A DNA stretch of 64,000 nt, taken from contig NZ_JBBGZW010000001.1 of NCBI RefSeq assembly GCF_037479095.1, forward strand, positions 62,001 to 126,000, written 5' to 3'. The notes under the pieces were generated by a model. It had not been told where the DNA came from and ran no database searches. It saw only the letters and a list, made by a program, of their open reading frames with translations. The stretch is from Pantoea nemavictus (GTDB taxonomy: Bacteria > Pseudomonadota > Gammaproteobacteria > Enterobacterales > Enterobacteriaceae). Below, piece after piece: positions 27,379 through 38,136 of this stretch (its first letter is position 1; each line of letters starts with the position of its first letter). Made by a program: the position numbers and the translations under genes.

Positions 27379-27789
27379 TTAGCCCTCTTGCTGATTGCCC
27401 TGCTCATCAGTGAAGTTCAGCGAAGCGGAGTTCACGCAGTAACGCTCACCGCTCGGTTGTGGGCCGTCCGGGAAAACATGGCCAAGATGGGCATCACAGT
27501 TGCCACAACGAATTTCCACCCGATGCATACCGTGTGAATCATCCTCCAGATAACGGATCGCGTCGTCATTGAAGGGTTGATAGAAGCTTGGCCAGCCGCA
27601 ACCTGAATCATATTTCGTTTCAGACAGAAACAGGGGTGAGTTACAGACTAAGCAGTGGTAGATACCGTCCTGTTTGTTGTGCAGCAAGGCGCCCGAGAAA
27701 GGGGGCTCCGTTCCACGATGCTGAGTGACATAGCGCTGCATTTCTGAAAGCTGTGCGATTTTTGCGTCGGGTGCGGTGTCTTTAGCCAT
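27379..27789 (-). CDS. msrB: Peptide methionine-R-sulfoxide reductase MsrB
   Basis: A 136-residue repair enzyme reducing the R epimer of methionine sulfoxide in oxidised proteins. Two CxxC pairs (Cys46/Cys49 and Cys95/Cys98) bind structural zinc, and the catalytic Cys118 is in [11 protein letters not shown]. Conserved [10 protein letters not shown] and [10 protein letters not shown] complete the site. It is divergent from gapA and followed directly by yeaC. Confidence 0.97.
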   Translation of the reverse strand: MAKDTAPDAKIAQLSEMQRYVTQHRGTEPPFSGALLHNKQDGIYHCLVCNSPLFLSETKYDSGCGWPSFYQPFNDDAIRYLEDDSHGMHRVEIRCGNCDAHLGHVFPDGPQPSGERYCVNSASLNFTDEQGNQQEG

Positions 27790-27904
27790 TTTGAGTTCCG
27801 GAGTGTCATTCTGAAAAAATCGACTAGTATTCTAACAAACGTACAACATCTATCGGGTCTTATTTCGTGCTAACGCATCCGACCCTTCTGCCATAGCTCG
27901 ATTT

Positions 27905-27920
27905 TGTGATGGTGATCACC
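27905..27920. promoter_or_regulatory. CRP-like site in the gapA upstream region
   Basis: TGTGATGGTGATCACC matches TGTGA-N6-TCACA at nine of ten defined bases. It lies about 220 bp before the gapA start, consistent with a distal gapA promoter under catabolite control. It could instead act on msrB. Confidence 0.6.
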
Positions 27921-28056
27921 CTTTGCAAAAGTCATCCCTTTTCAGCCCGCATTCGGCGTAACATAGGCGCGCAATAAGGGTGCTGCGTAAGCGATTGCGC
28001 AACGAATTATTCCTGGCGTTGGAATTGACCTGTCGCAACAATTGACACGATTCCGC

Positions 28057-28084
28057 TTGACGCCTGGTAAGGTTTTTGTAATTT
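28057..28084 (+). promoter_or_regulatory. Candidate proximal gapA promoter
   Basis: TTGACG (28057-28062), a 16-bp spacer and TAATTT (28079-28084) lie 43 bp before the gapA ATG. An alternative -35, TTGACA at 28042-28047, is better by sequence but has a poor partner -10. The choice is uncertain. Confidence 0.45.
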
Positions 28085-28115
28085 TACAGCCAACCTTTTA
28101 TTCACTAACAAATAG

Positions 28116-29126
<1,011 letters not shown>

Positions 29127-29146
29127 GCTAATCTGTGAAACAGATA

Positions 29147-29174
29147 AGGGGTGACTTCGGTCGCCCCTTTTTTT
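29147..29174 (+). terminator. Rho-independent terminator after gapA
   Basis: AAGGGGTGAC-TTCG-GTCGCCCCTT followed by Ts. It is a very stable hairpin with a UUCG tetraloop, fitting a highly transcribed gene. Confidence 0.93.
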
Positions 29175-29200
29175 CGACTGAATAATGAGAAGGTCTGACC

Positions 29201-30073
29201 ATGCAAGATACGCTTTATACCCTGCCGGTAGTCAATCAAATCACCCCTTATCTGTCACAACGGCAGCAAGGTGATTTACCGATTGTGGTGATCGGCCATC
29301 CTAAAGTACGCGCCGCGATTGCGTTACAGGGCGCCCACCTTCTGTCATGGCAGCCCAGCGGACAACAGCCGGTGATATGGCTCAGTGAAAAGACATCATT
29401 TACTAGCGGTAAAGCCATTCGCGGTGGCGTGCCAATTTGCTGGCCATGGTTTGGCCCAGCGGGCGAACCAGCGCACGGTTTTGCACGCAATATGCCGTGG
29501 ACGCTAACTGCTCATGATGAAAACGAAGATGCGGTATTGCTCACCTTTACACTGGAAAGCAATGCACAAACTAAAAAGCTGTGGCCGCATGATTTCACCT
29601 TACTTGCCCGTTTCCGTATCGCTGAGCATTGTGAAATCGAGCTTGAAGCCTACGGCGATTATGAATCCACGGCAGCCCTCCACAGCTATTTCCATATTGC
29701 CGATATCGCACAAGTTGAAGTCAGTGGTTTAGGCAATAGCTATATCGATAAGGTTAACGATAACGCCATTGGCGCATCGGAGGGTAAACAGACTTACCCG
29801 AACCGTGTGGATCGTATCCACACCGCTGCTGATGATTGTAGCGTCATTCATGACAGAGGCGGCAGACGCCAGATCGAAGTCTACCATCACTATCAAAGTG
29901 ACGTTGTCACGTGGAACCCAGGGCCTGAATTGTCTTGCAGCATGGGCGATATGCCCAATGAAGGCTATAAGACCATGGTTTGCGTCGAAACCGCGCGTAT
30001 TAATAAGCCGCTTAAGAGCGCTGGCGAATCACCTGCTCGCCTCGGCACCACGATTCGCGTCGTTAACAAATAA
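29201..30073 (+). CDS. yeaD: D-hexose-6-phosphate mutarotase YeaD
   Basis: A 290-residue aldose 1-epimerase-like enzyme that speeds interconversion of the anomers of glucose-6-phosphate. The galactose-mutarotase fold has the catalytic His in LHSYFHIADI (about 165) and the Glu near the C-terminus in PNEGYKTMVCVE. RGGVPICWPWFGP is the family signature near residue 70. It lies 74 bp after gapA behind its terminator, an arrangement shared with E. coli. Confidence 0.94.
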   Translation: MQDTLYTLPVVNQITPYLSQRQQGDLPIVVIGHPKVRAAIALQGAHLLSWQPSGQQPVIWLSEKTSFTSGKAIRGGVPICWPWFGPAGEPAHGFARNMPWTLTAHDENEDAVLLTFTLESNAQTKKLWPHDFTLLARFRIAEHCEIELEAYGDYESTAALHSYFHIADIAQVEVSGLGNSYIDKVNDNAIGASEGKQTYPNRVDRIHTAADDCSVIHDRGGRRQIEVYHHYQSDVVTWNPGPELSCSMGDMPNEGYKTMVCVETARINKPLKSAGESPARLGTTIRVVNK

Positions 30074-30079
30074 GATGAT

Positions 30080-30097
30080 GCGGCGCGTTAGCGCCGC
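30080..30097. terminator. Hairpin between convergent yeaD and yeaE
   Basis: GCGGCGC-GTTA-GCGCCGC, a perfect seven-bp GC stem, six bases past the yeaD stop and touching the yeaE stop. There is no T tract on either strand, so it may pause polymerase or protect mRNA ends rather than terminate efficiently. Confidence 0.45.
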
Positions 30098-30945
30098 TAA
30101 ACCACATCCAGTGCGGTTTTATGCTGCGGCGCAGGGAATGCGCGATCAATTATGGCGAGCTCTTCGAGAGTTAAATCGATGGTTAACGCCGCGGCATTCT
30201 GCTGTACGTGGGCTACGCTGCTGGCTTTAGGAATGGCTAAAACCCCTTTCTGTCGAATCACCCAGGCCAGCATAACTTGCGCTACGCTGATGCCCTTCTG
30301 TTGTGCAATCTGCTGCAATTGCACATCTTCAAATAATGCCTGCCGCAGTCGGCCGGCTTGCGCCAGAGGGCAATAAGCCATGACTGGCACCTCGCGTTGC
30401 TGACACAGCGGCAACAAATCATACTCAATGCCACGTGAGGCCAAATGGTAGAGCACTTGATTGGTTACACAAGCATTGCCGCCCGGTTCATTCCACAGTT
30501 CAAGCATATCGTCATGGTCAAAATTCGATACGCCCCAGTGGCGGATTTTGCCCTGCTGCTGTAAAGACTGCATCGCGCGAATGGTCTCTTCTAAAGGCAC
30601 ATTGCCGCGCCAGTGGAGAAGATACAGATCCAGATAATCGGTTTGCAGGCGGCGCAAACTGCGCTCACAGGCCTCAAACGCGTCAACTTCACCGGCGTTC
30701 CAGGGATAGACTTTGGACACTAGCCAGGCTTGATCGCGACGTCCACGCAGCGCTTCTCCTACAACGTCTTCCGCGCCACCTTCGGCATACATTTCGGCGG
30801 TATCAATGACTTTTAAGCCGTGGTCGAGCCCGGCCTGTAATGCCGCCACTTCCTGACCGCGCTGCGCGGCGTTTTCGCCCATATACCAGGTGCCCTGGCC
30901 GATAGCGGGTAAGGCAGATTCACCGTAAAATTTAATGGTCTTCAT
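30097..30945 (-). CDS. yeaE: Aldo/keto reductase YeaE
   Basis: A 282-residue NADPH-dependent reductase with an AKR-type TIM barrel. The catalytic Tyr is in VIDTAEMYAEGGAE, the Lys in WLVSKVYPWN, and the His in DLYLLHWRG. The C-terminal VLAIPKASSVAHVQQN binds the NADPH phosphate. E. coli YeaE reduces methylglyoxal and other 2-oxoaldehydes, a detoxification role that fits its place near gapA. The gene is convergent with yeaD. Confidence 0.93.
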   Translation of the reverse strand: MKTIKFYGESALPAIGQGTWYMGENAAQRGQEVAALQAGLDHGLKVIDTAEMYAEGGAEDVVGEALRGRRDQAWLVSKVYPWNAGEVDAFEACERSLRRLQTDYLDLYLLHWRGNVPLEETIRAMQSLQQQGKIRHWGVSNFDHDDMLELWNEPGGNACVTNQVLYHLASRGIEYDLLPLCQQREVPVMAYCPLAQAGRLRQALFEDVQLQQIAQQKGISVAQVMLAWVIRQKGVLAIPKASSVAHVQQNAAALTIDLTLEELAIIDRAFPAPQHKTALDVV

Positions 30946-30991
30946 TACTCCTCCGGCTGCGCTAAATTGGGGCTCGCTAAACGTGCAATGT

Positions 30992-31018
30992 AAAAAAAAC
31001 GCCTCAATACGAGGCGTT
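30992..31018 (-). terminator. Rho-independent terminator after mipA
   Basis: On the minus strand AACGCCTC-GTATT-GAGGCGTT is followed by an eight-base T run, 11 bp past the mipA stop and 47 bp before the yeaE start. It separates the two genes. Confidence 0.92.
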
Positions 31019-31029
31019 AATTTTAGTTT

Positions 31030-31779
31030 TTAGAAGCTATAACTTACGCCAGTCCAGAGTGTGAACTGGCCATCTTTATCGACCATTGGACTGTCTTTAA
31101 TTTCGCTGTCGAAACGCGTATAGCGTCCTGACAAACTGGCGTTCCAGCTGTCGCTGATTTTATAGCTGGCATTCATCTCGACATACGGCGACCAGCTATC
31201 ATCTGGGTGGTATTCAGAAATACCGGTACGCGCGCTTTCATGTGAAGAAACACCATAATAGTAGCGGTTCTGATTGGCACTGTTCCACAGCGCGCCAATA
31301 CCCGGTGTCAGGCTGAACGCACCGAAATCAAAGCGATATAAATAAGTGATATCCCAGAGCATGCCATTGCTGTTATTAAGCACATCGCCAAGCAATGAGG
31401 TGCGCACAATGCCCCAGTCGGCGACATGACGATAGCTGGCACCCGCCATCAGCGTCATACGGCGCTTATCCAGCCCCTTCATATCACCCAAATCGTTATC
31501 TTTAGGATCGTACTTTTGTGGCGATCCCAGCACAGTCAGCGACAGCTGATTCTGTGGGTCTTTCCACAGGTAATAGCCACCCTGCAGGCTGCGGAACCAG
31601 AAATTTTCACCTTCGTAATTAATCACTGGGATCGGCAGGTAACGGTCTTGGCCACCACGATAAGGTGACTGTGCATAAATGACCGAAGCACCGAGAGATA
31701 AGGGTTCTGCATGAGTGCCGAACGCCGCAAAATAACAAGGAATAGCAACAGCAAGCGCTTTAAGTTTGAATTGGTTCAC
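31030..31779 (-). CDS. mipA: MltA-interacting outer-membrane protein MipA
   Basis: A 249-residue OmpV/MipA family protein. A signal peptide ends at THA (residues 1-24), and the mature part has alternating beta-strand pattern ending in aromatic WTGVSYSF, typical of an outer-membrane barrel. Family motifs VPVINYEGENFWFRSLQGGYYLW-type and YYYGVS are present. In E. coli MipA scaffolds the lytic transglycosylase MltA with PBP1B. The start is GTG at 31779, aligning with E. coli MipA. Confidence 0.93.
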   Translation of the reverse strand: MNQFKLKALAVAIPCYFAAFGTHAEPLSLGASVIYAQSPYRGGQDRYLPIPVINYEGENFWFRSLQGGYYLWKDPQNQLSLTVLGSPQKYDPKDNDLGDMKGLDKRRMTLMAGASYRHVADWGIVRTSLLGDVLNNSNGMLWDITYLYRFDFGAFSLTPGIGALWNSANQNRYYYGVSSHESARTGISEYHPDDSWSPYVEMNASYKISDSWNASLSGRYTRFDSEIKDSPMVDKDGQFTLWTGVSYSF

Positions 31780-32186
31780 AATTTGTTCAGTCCATTAATA
31801 TAACAATCACACGCAGAGTCTAACCAAATTTTTGCCATCGGTTAACGTTTAATGATGCTCTAGCAACCGCGCAACAGAATTATCTGAGGCGCCTGGTTGC
31901 CCTACCTGCTTAGGCTGAAAGCCTCAGTGCTTATGAGACTTTGTTATTGATATATCGCTGAATAAGGAGAAAAGTGGCAGCAGGTTTTCTGAATGCCTTC
32001 TACAGTTAAATGTAAGACGAGACTTTTTGTACGAGCAGAGTAACCAAAAGAATTGTGTATCCCGATAAAAAAACGTCAGGTTGGCATAAGGGTTGCTGTA
32101 CTCATTAAAGAATATCTTCCGGGAGCAGCTAGACAATTTTATTACGCTCCTTTACCTGTGCTAAAAACGAAAGGACGGGCATCGCT
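31780..32186. promoter_or_regulatory. Divergent mipA-yeaG control region
   Basis: A 407-bp gene-free region. A sigma-54 promoter for yeaG is visible at 32081-32098. I looked for paired NtrC sites upstream and did not find a convincing set. A small imperfect hairpin (AGGC-TGAAA-GCCT) lies near 31912-31924 without a T tract. Confidence 0.6.
32081..32098 (+). promoter_or_regulatory. Sigma-54 promoter of yeaGH
   Basis: TTGGCATAAGGGTTGCTG fits the RpoN consensus: GG at 32083-32084 and GC at 32095-32096, separated by exactly ten bases, with TGGCA and TTGCT flanks. Transcription should start near 32108, giving a 79-nt leader. E. coli yeaGH is known to respond to nitrogen starvation through NtrC and sigma-54. 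Confidence 0.8.
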
Positions 32187-34121
32187 ATGAATATATTCGA
32201 TCACTATCGTCAGCGTTATGAAGCTGCCAAGGACGAAGAGTTCACATTGCAGGAATTCCTCGCCATCTGTAAACAGGATCGCAGTGCATACGCCAACGCT
32301 GCCGAGCGACTATTAATGGCCATCGGTGAGCCGGTGATGGTTGACACTGCGCAAGAGCCACGCCTTTCCAGAATTTTCTCCAACCGCGTCATGGGACGCT
32401 ACCCTGCCTTTGAAGAGTTTTACGGTATGGAGGAGGCGATTGAGCAAATCGTCTCTTACCTGAAACATGCCGCGCAGGGTTTAGAAGAGAAGAAACAAAT
32501 TCTCTATTTACTGGGTCCAGTGGGCGGCGGTAAATCTTCGCTGGCTGAACGCCTGAAAGCACTGATGCAGCGCGTTCCTATTTATGTGCTGAGCGCCGAC
32601 GGCGAGCGCAGCCCGGTAAACGATCATCCACTCTGCCTGTTTAACCCGCAGGAAGACGCCAATATTCTGGAAAAAGAGTATGGCGTTCCGCGGCGTTATC
32701 TCGGCACTATCATGTCGCCGTGGGCGGCAAAACGCCTGCATGAGTTTGGCGGCGATATTACCCGCTTCAAAGTCGTTAAAGTGTGGCCATCGATTCTTGA
32801 ACAGGTTGCCATTGCCAAAACTGAACCAGGTGATGAGAACAACCAGGATATCTCCGCGCTGGTCGGTAAAGTGGATATCCGTAAACTGGAAAACCATGCG
32901 CAAAATGATCCTGATGCTTATGGCTACTCCGGTGCATTGTGCCGTGCTAACCAGGGTGTGATGGAGTTCGTTGAGATGTTCAAAGCACCTATTAAAGTGC
33001 TTCATCCCCTGTTGACCGCGACACAGGAAGGTAACTACAACGGTACTGAAGGCATCTCTGCCCTGCCGTTTAACGGTATCATTCTGGCGCACTCCAATGA
33101 ATCAGAATGGGTCACCTTCCGGAACAACAAAAATAATGAGGCGTTCCTTGACCGTGTCTACATCGTCAAAGTGCCCTATTGCTTACGCGTTTCCGAAGAG
33201 ATCAAGATTTACAACAAACTGTTGGATCACAGTGAATTGACCACCGCGCCATGTGCACCGGGTACGTTGGAAACATTGGCCAGGTTCTCCATTCTGTCAC
33301 GCCTGAAAGAGCCGGAAAACTCCAGCATTTACTCGAAAATGCGCGTCTATGATGGTGAGAGCCTGAAAGATACCGATCCAAAAGCGAAATCCTGGCAGGA
33401 GTATCACGATTACGCCGGCGTTGATGAAGGCATGAACGGCCTCTCCACTCGCTTCGCCTTCAAAATTCTGTCGCGCGTGTTTAACTTTGATCATGCTGAA
33501 GTGGCGGCCAACCCGGTACATCTGTTTTACGTGCTGGAGCAGCAAATCGAACGTGAGCAGTTCCCACAGGATCAAGCCGAGAAGTATCTGGAGCATCTTA
33601 AAGGCTATCTGATTCCGAAATACGCAGAGTTCATCGGTAAAGAGATTCAAACCGCGTATCTGGAGTCATACTCTGAATACGGGCAGAACATCTTTGATCG
33701 CTACGTCACCTATGCCGATTTCTGGATTCAGGATCAGGAATATCGTGATCCCGACACCGGACAACTGTTTGACCGTGAATCGCTGAACGCCGAACTGGAA
33801 AAGATCGAGAAACCTGCCGGGATCAGTAACCCAAAAGATTTCCGCAACGAGATTGTGAACTTTGTGCTGCGTGCCCGTGCGCAAAATAGTGGTCGCAACC
33901 CGAACTGGACCAGCTACGAAAAACTGCGCACGGTCATCGAGAAGAAAATGTTCTCCAACACCGAAGAGTTGCTGCCAGTCATTTCGTTCAATACCAAAAC
34001 CTCAACGGACGAGCAGAAAAAACACGACGATTTTGTCGATCGCATGATGGAAAAAGGCTATACCCGCAAGCAAGTACGCCTGCTGTGTGAGTGGTATCTG
34101 CGCGTGCGTAAGTCGTCATAA
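32187..34121 (+). CDS. yeaG: PrkA-family serine protein kinase YeaG
   Basis: A 644-residue cytoplasmic protein of the PrkA family. An N-terminal AAA-type ATPase domain contains the P-loop GPVGGGKSS with Lys116 and the Walker B region following FNGIILAHSNESEW. The C-terminal region resembles eukaryotic protein kinases (PrkA C-terminal domain). In E. coli it phosphorylates a few proteins and helps cells adapt to nitrogen starvation and alternating nutrients. It forms an operon with yeaH and has a sigma-54 promoter. Whether the AAA or the kinase part is the main activity is debated. Confidence 0.96.
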   Translation: MNIFDHYRQRYEAAKDEEFTLQEFLAICKQDRSAYANAAERLLMAIGEPVMVDTAQEPRLSRIFSNRVMGRYPAFEEFYGMEEAIEQIVSYLKHAAQGLEEKKQILYLLGPVGGGKSSLAERLKALMQRVPIYVLSADGERSPVNDHPLCLFNPQEDANILEKEYGVPRRYLGTIMSPWAAKRLHEFGGDITRFKVVKVWPSILEQVAIAKTEPGDENNQDISALVGKVDIRKLENHAQNDPDAYGYSGALCRANQGVMEFVEMFKAPIKVLHPLLTATQEGNYNGTEGISALPFNGIILAHSNESEWVTFRNNKNNEAFLDRVYIVKVPYCLRVSEEIKIYNKLLDHSELTTAPCAPGTLETLARFSILSRLKEPENSSIYSKMRVYDGESLKDTDPKAKSWQEYHDYAGVDEGMNGLSTRFAFKILSRVFNFDHAEVAANPVHLFYVLEQQIEREQFPQDQAEKYLEHLKGYLIPKYAEFIGKEIQTAYLESYSEYGQNIFDRYVTYADFWIQDQEYRDPDTGQLFDRESLNAELEKIEKPAGISNPKDFRNEIVNFVLRARAQNSGRNPNWTSYEKLRTVIEKKMFSNTEELLPVISFNTKTSTDEQKKHDDFVDRMMEKGYTRKQVRLLCEWYLRVRKSS

Positions 34122-34163
34122 TCGTTACCTGTAAGCGACGCAGCGCTTGAGTGCTGCAACAGG

Positions 34164-34183
34164 AGGCCGGGTGATCCCGGCCT
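34164..34183 (+). other. Intercistronic hairpin between yeaG and yeaH
   Basis: AGGCCGGG-TGAT-CCCGGCCT, a perfect eight-bp stem with four-base loop 43 bp after the yeaG stop and 30 bp before the yeaH ATG. There is no T tract, so it more likely protects or processes the yeaG mRNA than terminates it. Confidence 0.6.
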
Positions 34184-34185
34184 AA

Positions 34186-35490
<1,305 letters not shown>

Positions 35491-35496
35491 ATGTAT

Positions 35497-35521
35497 AAGC
35501 CGGTCACTGACCGGCTTTTTC
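35497..35521 (+). terminator. Rho-independent terminator after yeaH
   Basis: AAGCCGGTCA-C-TGACCGGCTT followed by a T run, six bases past the yeaH stop. It closes the yeaGH operon at the junction with the cvrA block. Confidence 0.88.
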
Positions 35522-35721
35522 TTACCAGCAGCAAACCTCAATCCTTGCCAATTCCTGTTGAATTTTCATACAAATGTAGCCTTATATGGGATACGGCCCC
35601 ACAGAATGAAAAAATGTGCAATTAAGCGCTGACAAGCTATTGATAAGGCATTATCTTTTCACCTTGTCTGTGTGAATCCCCCGCAGTTTGTCTTTTTTGT
35701 TCCCGCCGCAGGAGAATGCCG

Positions 35722-37449
35722 TTGAATGCCAGCATGATTTACAGTTTGTTCATTATTGGGTCCGTGCTGGTAGCAGCAAGTATTTTGCTCAGTTCCTTTT
35801 CATCCCGCCTTGGCATTCCTATTCTGGTGATCTTCCTTGCTCTCGGCATGTTGGCCGGCATTGACGGCATTGGTGGCATCGCGTTCGATAACTATCCGGT
35901 TGCCTATCTGGTCTCTAACCTCGCGTTAGCCATTATCCTGCTGGATGGCGGCATGCGGACTAAAGCGTCCTCACTGAAAGTGGCGCTCGGTCCAGCGCTA
36001 TCGCTGGCGACAGTCGGCGTAATGATCACCGCCGGATTAACCGGCGTCGCTGCAGCCTGGTTATTCAAACTCGACCTGATGCAGGGCTTTCTGATTGGCG
36101 CGATTATCGGTTCCACCGATGCCGCGGCGGTGTTTTCACTGCTGGGCGATAAAGGCCTGAATGAACGTGTTAGCTCAACGCTGGAGATCGAATCCGGCAG
36201 TAACGATCCCATGGCGGTGTTTCTTACCATCACGCTGATCGACATGATTCAGCAAGGCCAGTCTGGATTAAGCTGGATGTTCGTGGTTCATCTGGTTCAG
36301 CAGTTTGGTCTGGGCATTGTGTTAGGCCTCGGCGGCGGCTGGGCGCTACAGCAGCTGATTAACCGCATTAACCTTGCGCAGGGTTTGTATCCGCTGCTGG
36401 CAGTAAGCGGCGGCATCATCGTATTTGCCCTCACCACAGTAATGGAAGGCAGCGGCATCCTGGCGGTCTATCTCTGCGGTTTCCTGTTGGGTAATAGCCC
36501 CATTCGTAACCGCCACGGCATCCTGCAAACCTTTGACGGCATGGCCTGGCTGAGCCAAATCGGCATGTTCATCGTGTTGGGGTTGCTGGTAACGCCGTCC
36601 GATCTCTGGCACATCGCGGTGCCAGCGATGATTCTGTCACTATGGTTGATTTTGGTGGCTCGCCCGCTTTCCATCCTCGTTGGCCTGTTACCTTTTAAAG
36701 GCTTCACCGGGCGCGAACGCATCTTTATTAGTTGGGTCGGCCTGCGTGGCGCGGTGCCGATCATCCTCGCCGTTTTCCCGATGATGGCTGGGCTGGAAAA
36801 CGCCAAGCTCTACTTTAATATCGCGTTCTTTGTGGTATTAGTCTCGCTGATGCTGCAGGGCACCTCGCTCGGTTATGCCGCCAAACGCGCCAAAGTGGTG
36901 GTGCCGCCGACCGCCTCGCCAATCAGTCGCGTTGGGCTGGATATCCATCCGGAAAATCCGTGGGAGCAGTTCATCTATCAACTGAGCGCTGATAAGTGGT
37001 GCGTCGGCGCCGCGCTGCGCGATTTACAGATGCCGCGTGAAACCCGCATCGCCGCGCTGTTCCGCGATAACGCGTTGATGCATCCGAACGGCAATACGCG
37101 TCTTAAAGAAGGCGATGTACTGTGCGTCATCGGGCGCGAGCGCGATTTGCCGGCGTTAGGCAAGATGTTCAGCCAGTCGCCTCCGGTATCGCTTGATCAG
37201 CGCTTCTTCGGCGACTTTATTCTTGATGCCGAGGCGCGCCTGCGCGATGTCGCCCAAATTTACGGGCTGGAACTGGATGAGCAGACCAACGATCAGCAAT
37301 CGCTGGGTCAGCTGGTGATGAGCCTGTTAGGCAGCACGCCGGTGGTCGGCGATCAGGTGGAATGGAATCAACTCACCTGGACAGTAGCCGAAAAAGAGGA
37401 CAATCAAATCGTGAAAATTGGCGTGCGCGTGAGTGAAGACAAGGAATAA
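35722..37449 (+). CDS. cvrA: K+/H+ antiporter CvrA (NhaP2)
   Basis: A 575-residue CPA1-family inner-membrane antiporter with about 12 membrane spans (residues 5-400). The ion-binding region [13 protein letters not shown] is at about 155-168 and the structural motif [15 protein letters not shown] at about 335. A cytoplasmic RCK_C-type regulatory domain follows from about 405. It exchanges K+ for H+ and affects volume control. An in-frame ATG at 35716 sits one base from AGGAG. TTG at 35722 has seven-base spacing and aligns with E. coli CvrA, so TTG is the likely start. Confidence 0.94.
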   Translation: MNASMIYSLFIIGSVLVAASILLSSFSSRLGIPILVIFLALGMLAGIDGIGGIAFDNYPVAYLVSNLALAIILLDGGMRTKASSLKVALGPALSLATVGVMITAGLTGVAAAWLFKLDLMQGFLIGAIIGSTDAAAVFSLLGDKGLNERVSSTLEIESGSNDPMAVFLTITLIDMIQQGQSGLSWMFVVHLVQQFGLGIVLGLGGGWALQQLINRINLAQGLYPLLAVSGGIIVFALTTVMEGSGILAVYLCGFLLGNSPIRNRHGILQTFDGMAWLSQIGMFIVLGLLVTPSDLWHIAVPAMILSLWLILVARPLSILVGLLPFKGFTGRERIFISWVGLRGAVPIILAVFPMMAGLENAKLYFNIAFFVVLVSLMLQGTSLGYAAKRAKVVVPPTASPISRVGLDIHPENPWEQFIYQLSADKWCVGAALRDLQMPRETRIAALFRDNALMHPNGNTRLKEGDVLCVIGRERDLPALGKMFSQSPPVSLDQRFFGDFILDAEARLRDVAQIYGLELDEQTNDQQSLGQLVMSLLGSTPVVGDQVEWNQLTWTVAEKEDNQIVKIGVRVSEDKE

Positions 37450-37526
37450 TCCGAGTCTTTACCGCTCGTAAAAGGCGTGTGAACGACTATGCTCACTACT
37501 CAGCCCAGCAAATACGGGAGAATGTT

Positions 37527-37760
37527 ATGGGACACGTGGTGAAGATTGGTCGTTATGAAATTGTTGATGCAGAGTTCAATACTGACAATGTCGATACTGT
37601 GAGTATTCCCTGCCACACCAATCCCGGCCTGAGTGACCAACTCGACGGCTGGGATGTGGAAACCAGTGTACCGGCGTGGATTGATGGCGAGGCGGTCGAT
37701 CTGCAAATCGGACATTATGATAAACAGCAGGACCTGTGGGTCCTAAAAAAACCTGCCTGA
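37527..37760 (+). CDS. Small hypothetical protein, unrecognised
   Basis: A 77-residue acidic protein I do not recognise. The start MGHVVKIGRYEIVDAEFN has GGGAG six bases upstream. The frame continues 16 codons further up but without a ribosome-binding site. The sequence looks globular: short beta-prone segments, a Cys-His pair in SIPCHTNPGLSDQLDGWDVE, an acidic WIDGEAVDLQIGHYD region and a basic tail. There is no signal peptide or membrane segment. It lies 77 bp after cvrA on the same strand and ends 10 bp before a perfect hairpin, which supports a real gene. No function can be assigned. Confidence 0.65.
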   Translation: MGHVVKIGRYEIVDAEFNTDNVDTVSIPCHTNPGLSDQLDGWDVETSVPAWIDGEAVDLQIGHYDKQQDLWVLKKPA

Positions 37761-37770
37761 TCGTTTCTCA

Positions 37771-37791
37771 CCGCCATTGAGCCAATGGCGG
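37771..37791 (+). terminator. Hairpin after the small hypothetical gene
   Basis: CCGCCATTG-AGC-CAATGGCGG, a perfect nine-bp stem with a three-base loop. There is no T tract (TCATTCCG follows). It probably ends or stabilises the preceding transcript. It is not an ops element: GGCGGTCA differs from GGCGGTAG. Confidence 0.5.
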
Positions 37792-38136
37792 TCATTCCGA
37801 AAAGTTGTCTTAAAATGAAGCGCCATATTGCAGTTTATTTTACTTTTAACCTTATATTTCAAACGATTATCCAATTATTTCTTTAGTCATTTATTTCCTT
37901 TTCAGACTATTTCCATATTAACTCTGTCAAATAACTCCTGCATACTCTTAAACGTTGCTGCAGCTTTTCGTGACGTGCATCACGTCTCAAACGGCCCTTT
38001 CCTTGCAGCGCTTATGGCAGCACTGACTTATATCTCGCTGAAAATATTATTTTTTCTGCTTTTCAGCGGACCACTCCTGAGCGCGTACTTGATTCTGGTC
38101 AGGCCATCTTTTACTTAAGAAAAGAGAGCAGGTTTT
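37792..38136. promoter_or_regulatory. AT-rich region upstream of the WbaP-like gene
   Basis: About 345 bp, rich in T tracts, with no convincing gene. An open frame of 96 codons at 37828-38118 has no ribosome-binding site and reads as hydrophobic low-complexity peptide. It contains a CRP-like palindrome (37969-37984). The composition suggests H-NS silencing and a long leader, both common for polysaccharide genes (inference). Confidence 0.5.
37969..37984. promoter_or_regulatory. CRP-like palindrome upstream of the WbaP-like gene
   Basis: CGTGACGTGCATCACG fits GTGA-N6-TCAC with both outermost bases changed symmetrically (C and G instead of T and A). It also contains the shorter palindrome GACGTG-CAT-CACGTC. 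A CRP site about 150 bp before the gene is the simplest reading; another dimeric regulator is possible. Confidence 0.5.

Noticed and set aside
37784..37796. Possible ops/JUMPstart element before the WbaP-like gene
   Set aside because: The sequence GGCGGTCATTC departs from the ops core GGCGGTAG at two bases that matter for RfaH, and it is part of a perfect hairpin.
37828..38118. 96-codon hydrophobic frame before the WbaP-like gene
   Set aside because: There is no Shine-Dalgarno sequence, the translation of AT-rich DNA gives a low-complexity hydrophobic string, and the region carries a regulatory palindrome instead.
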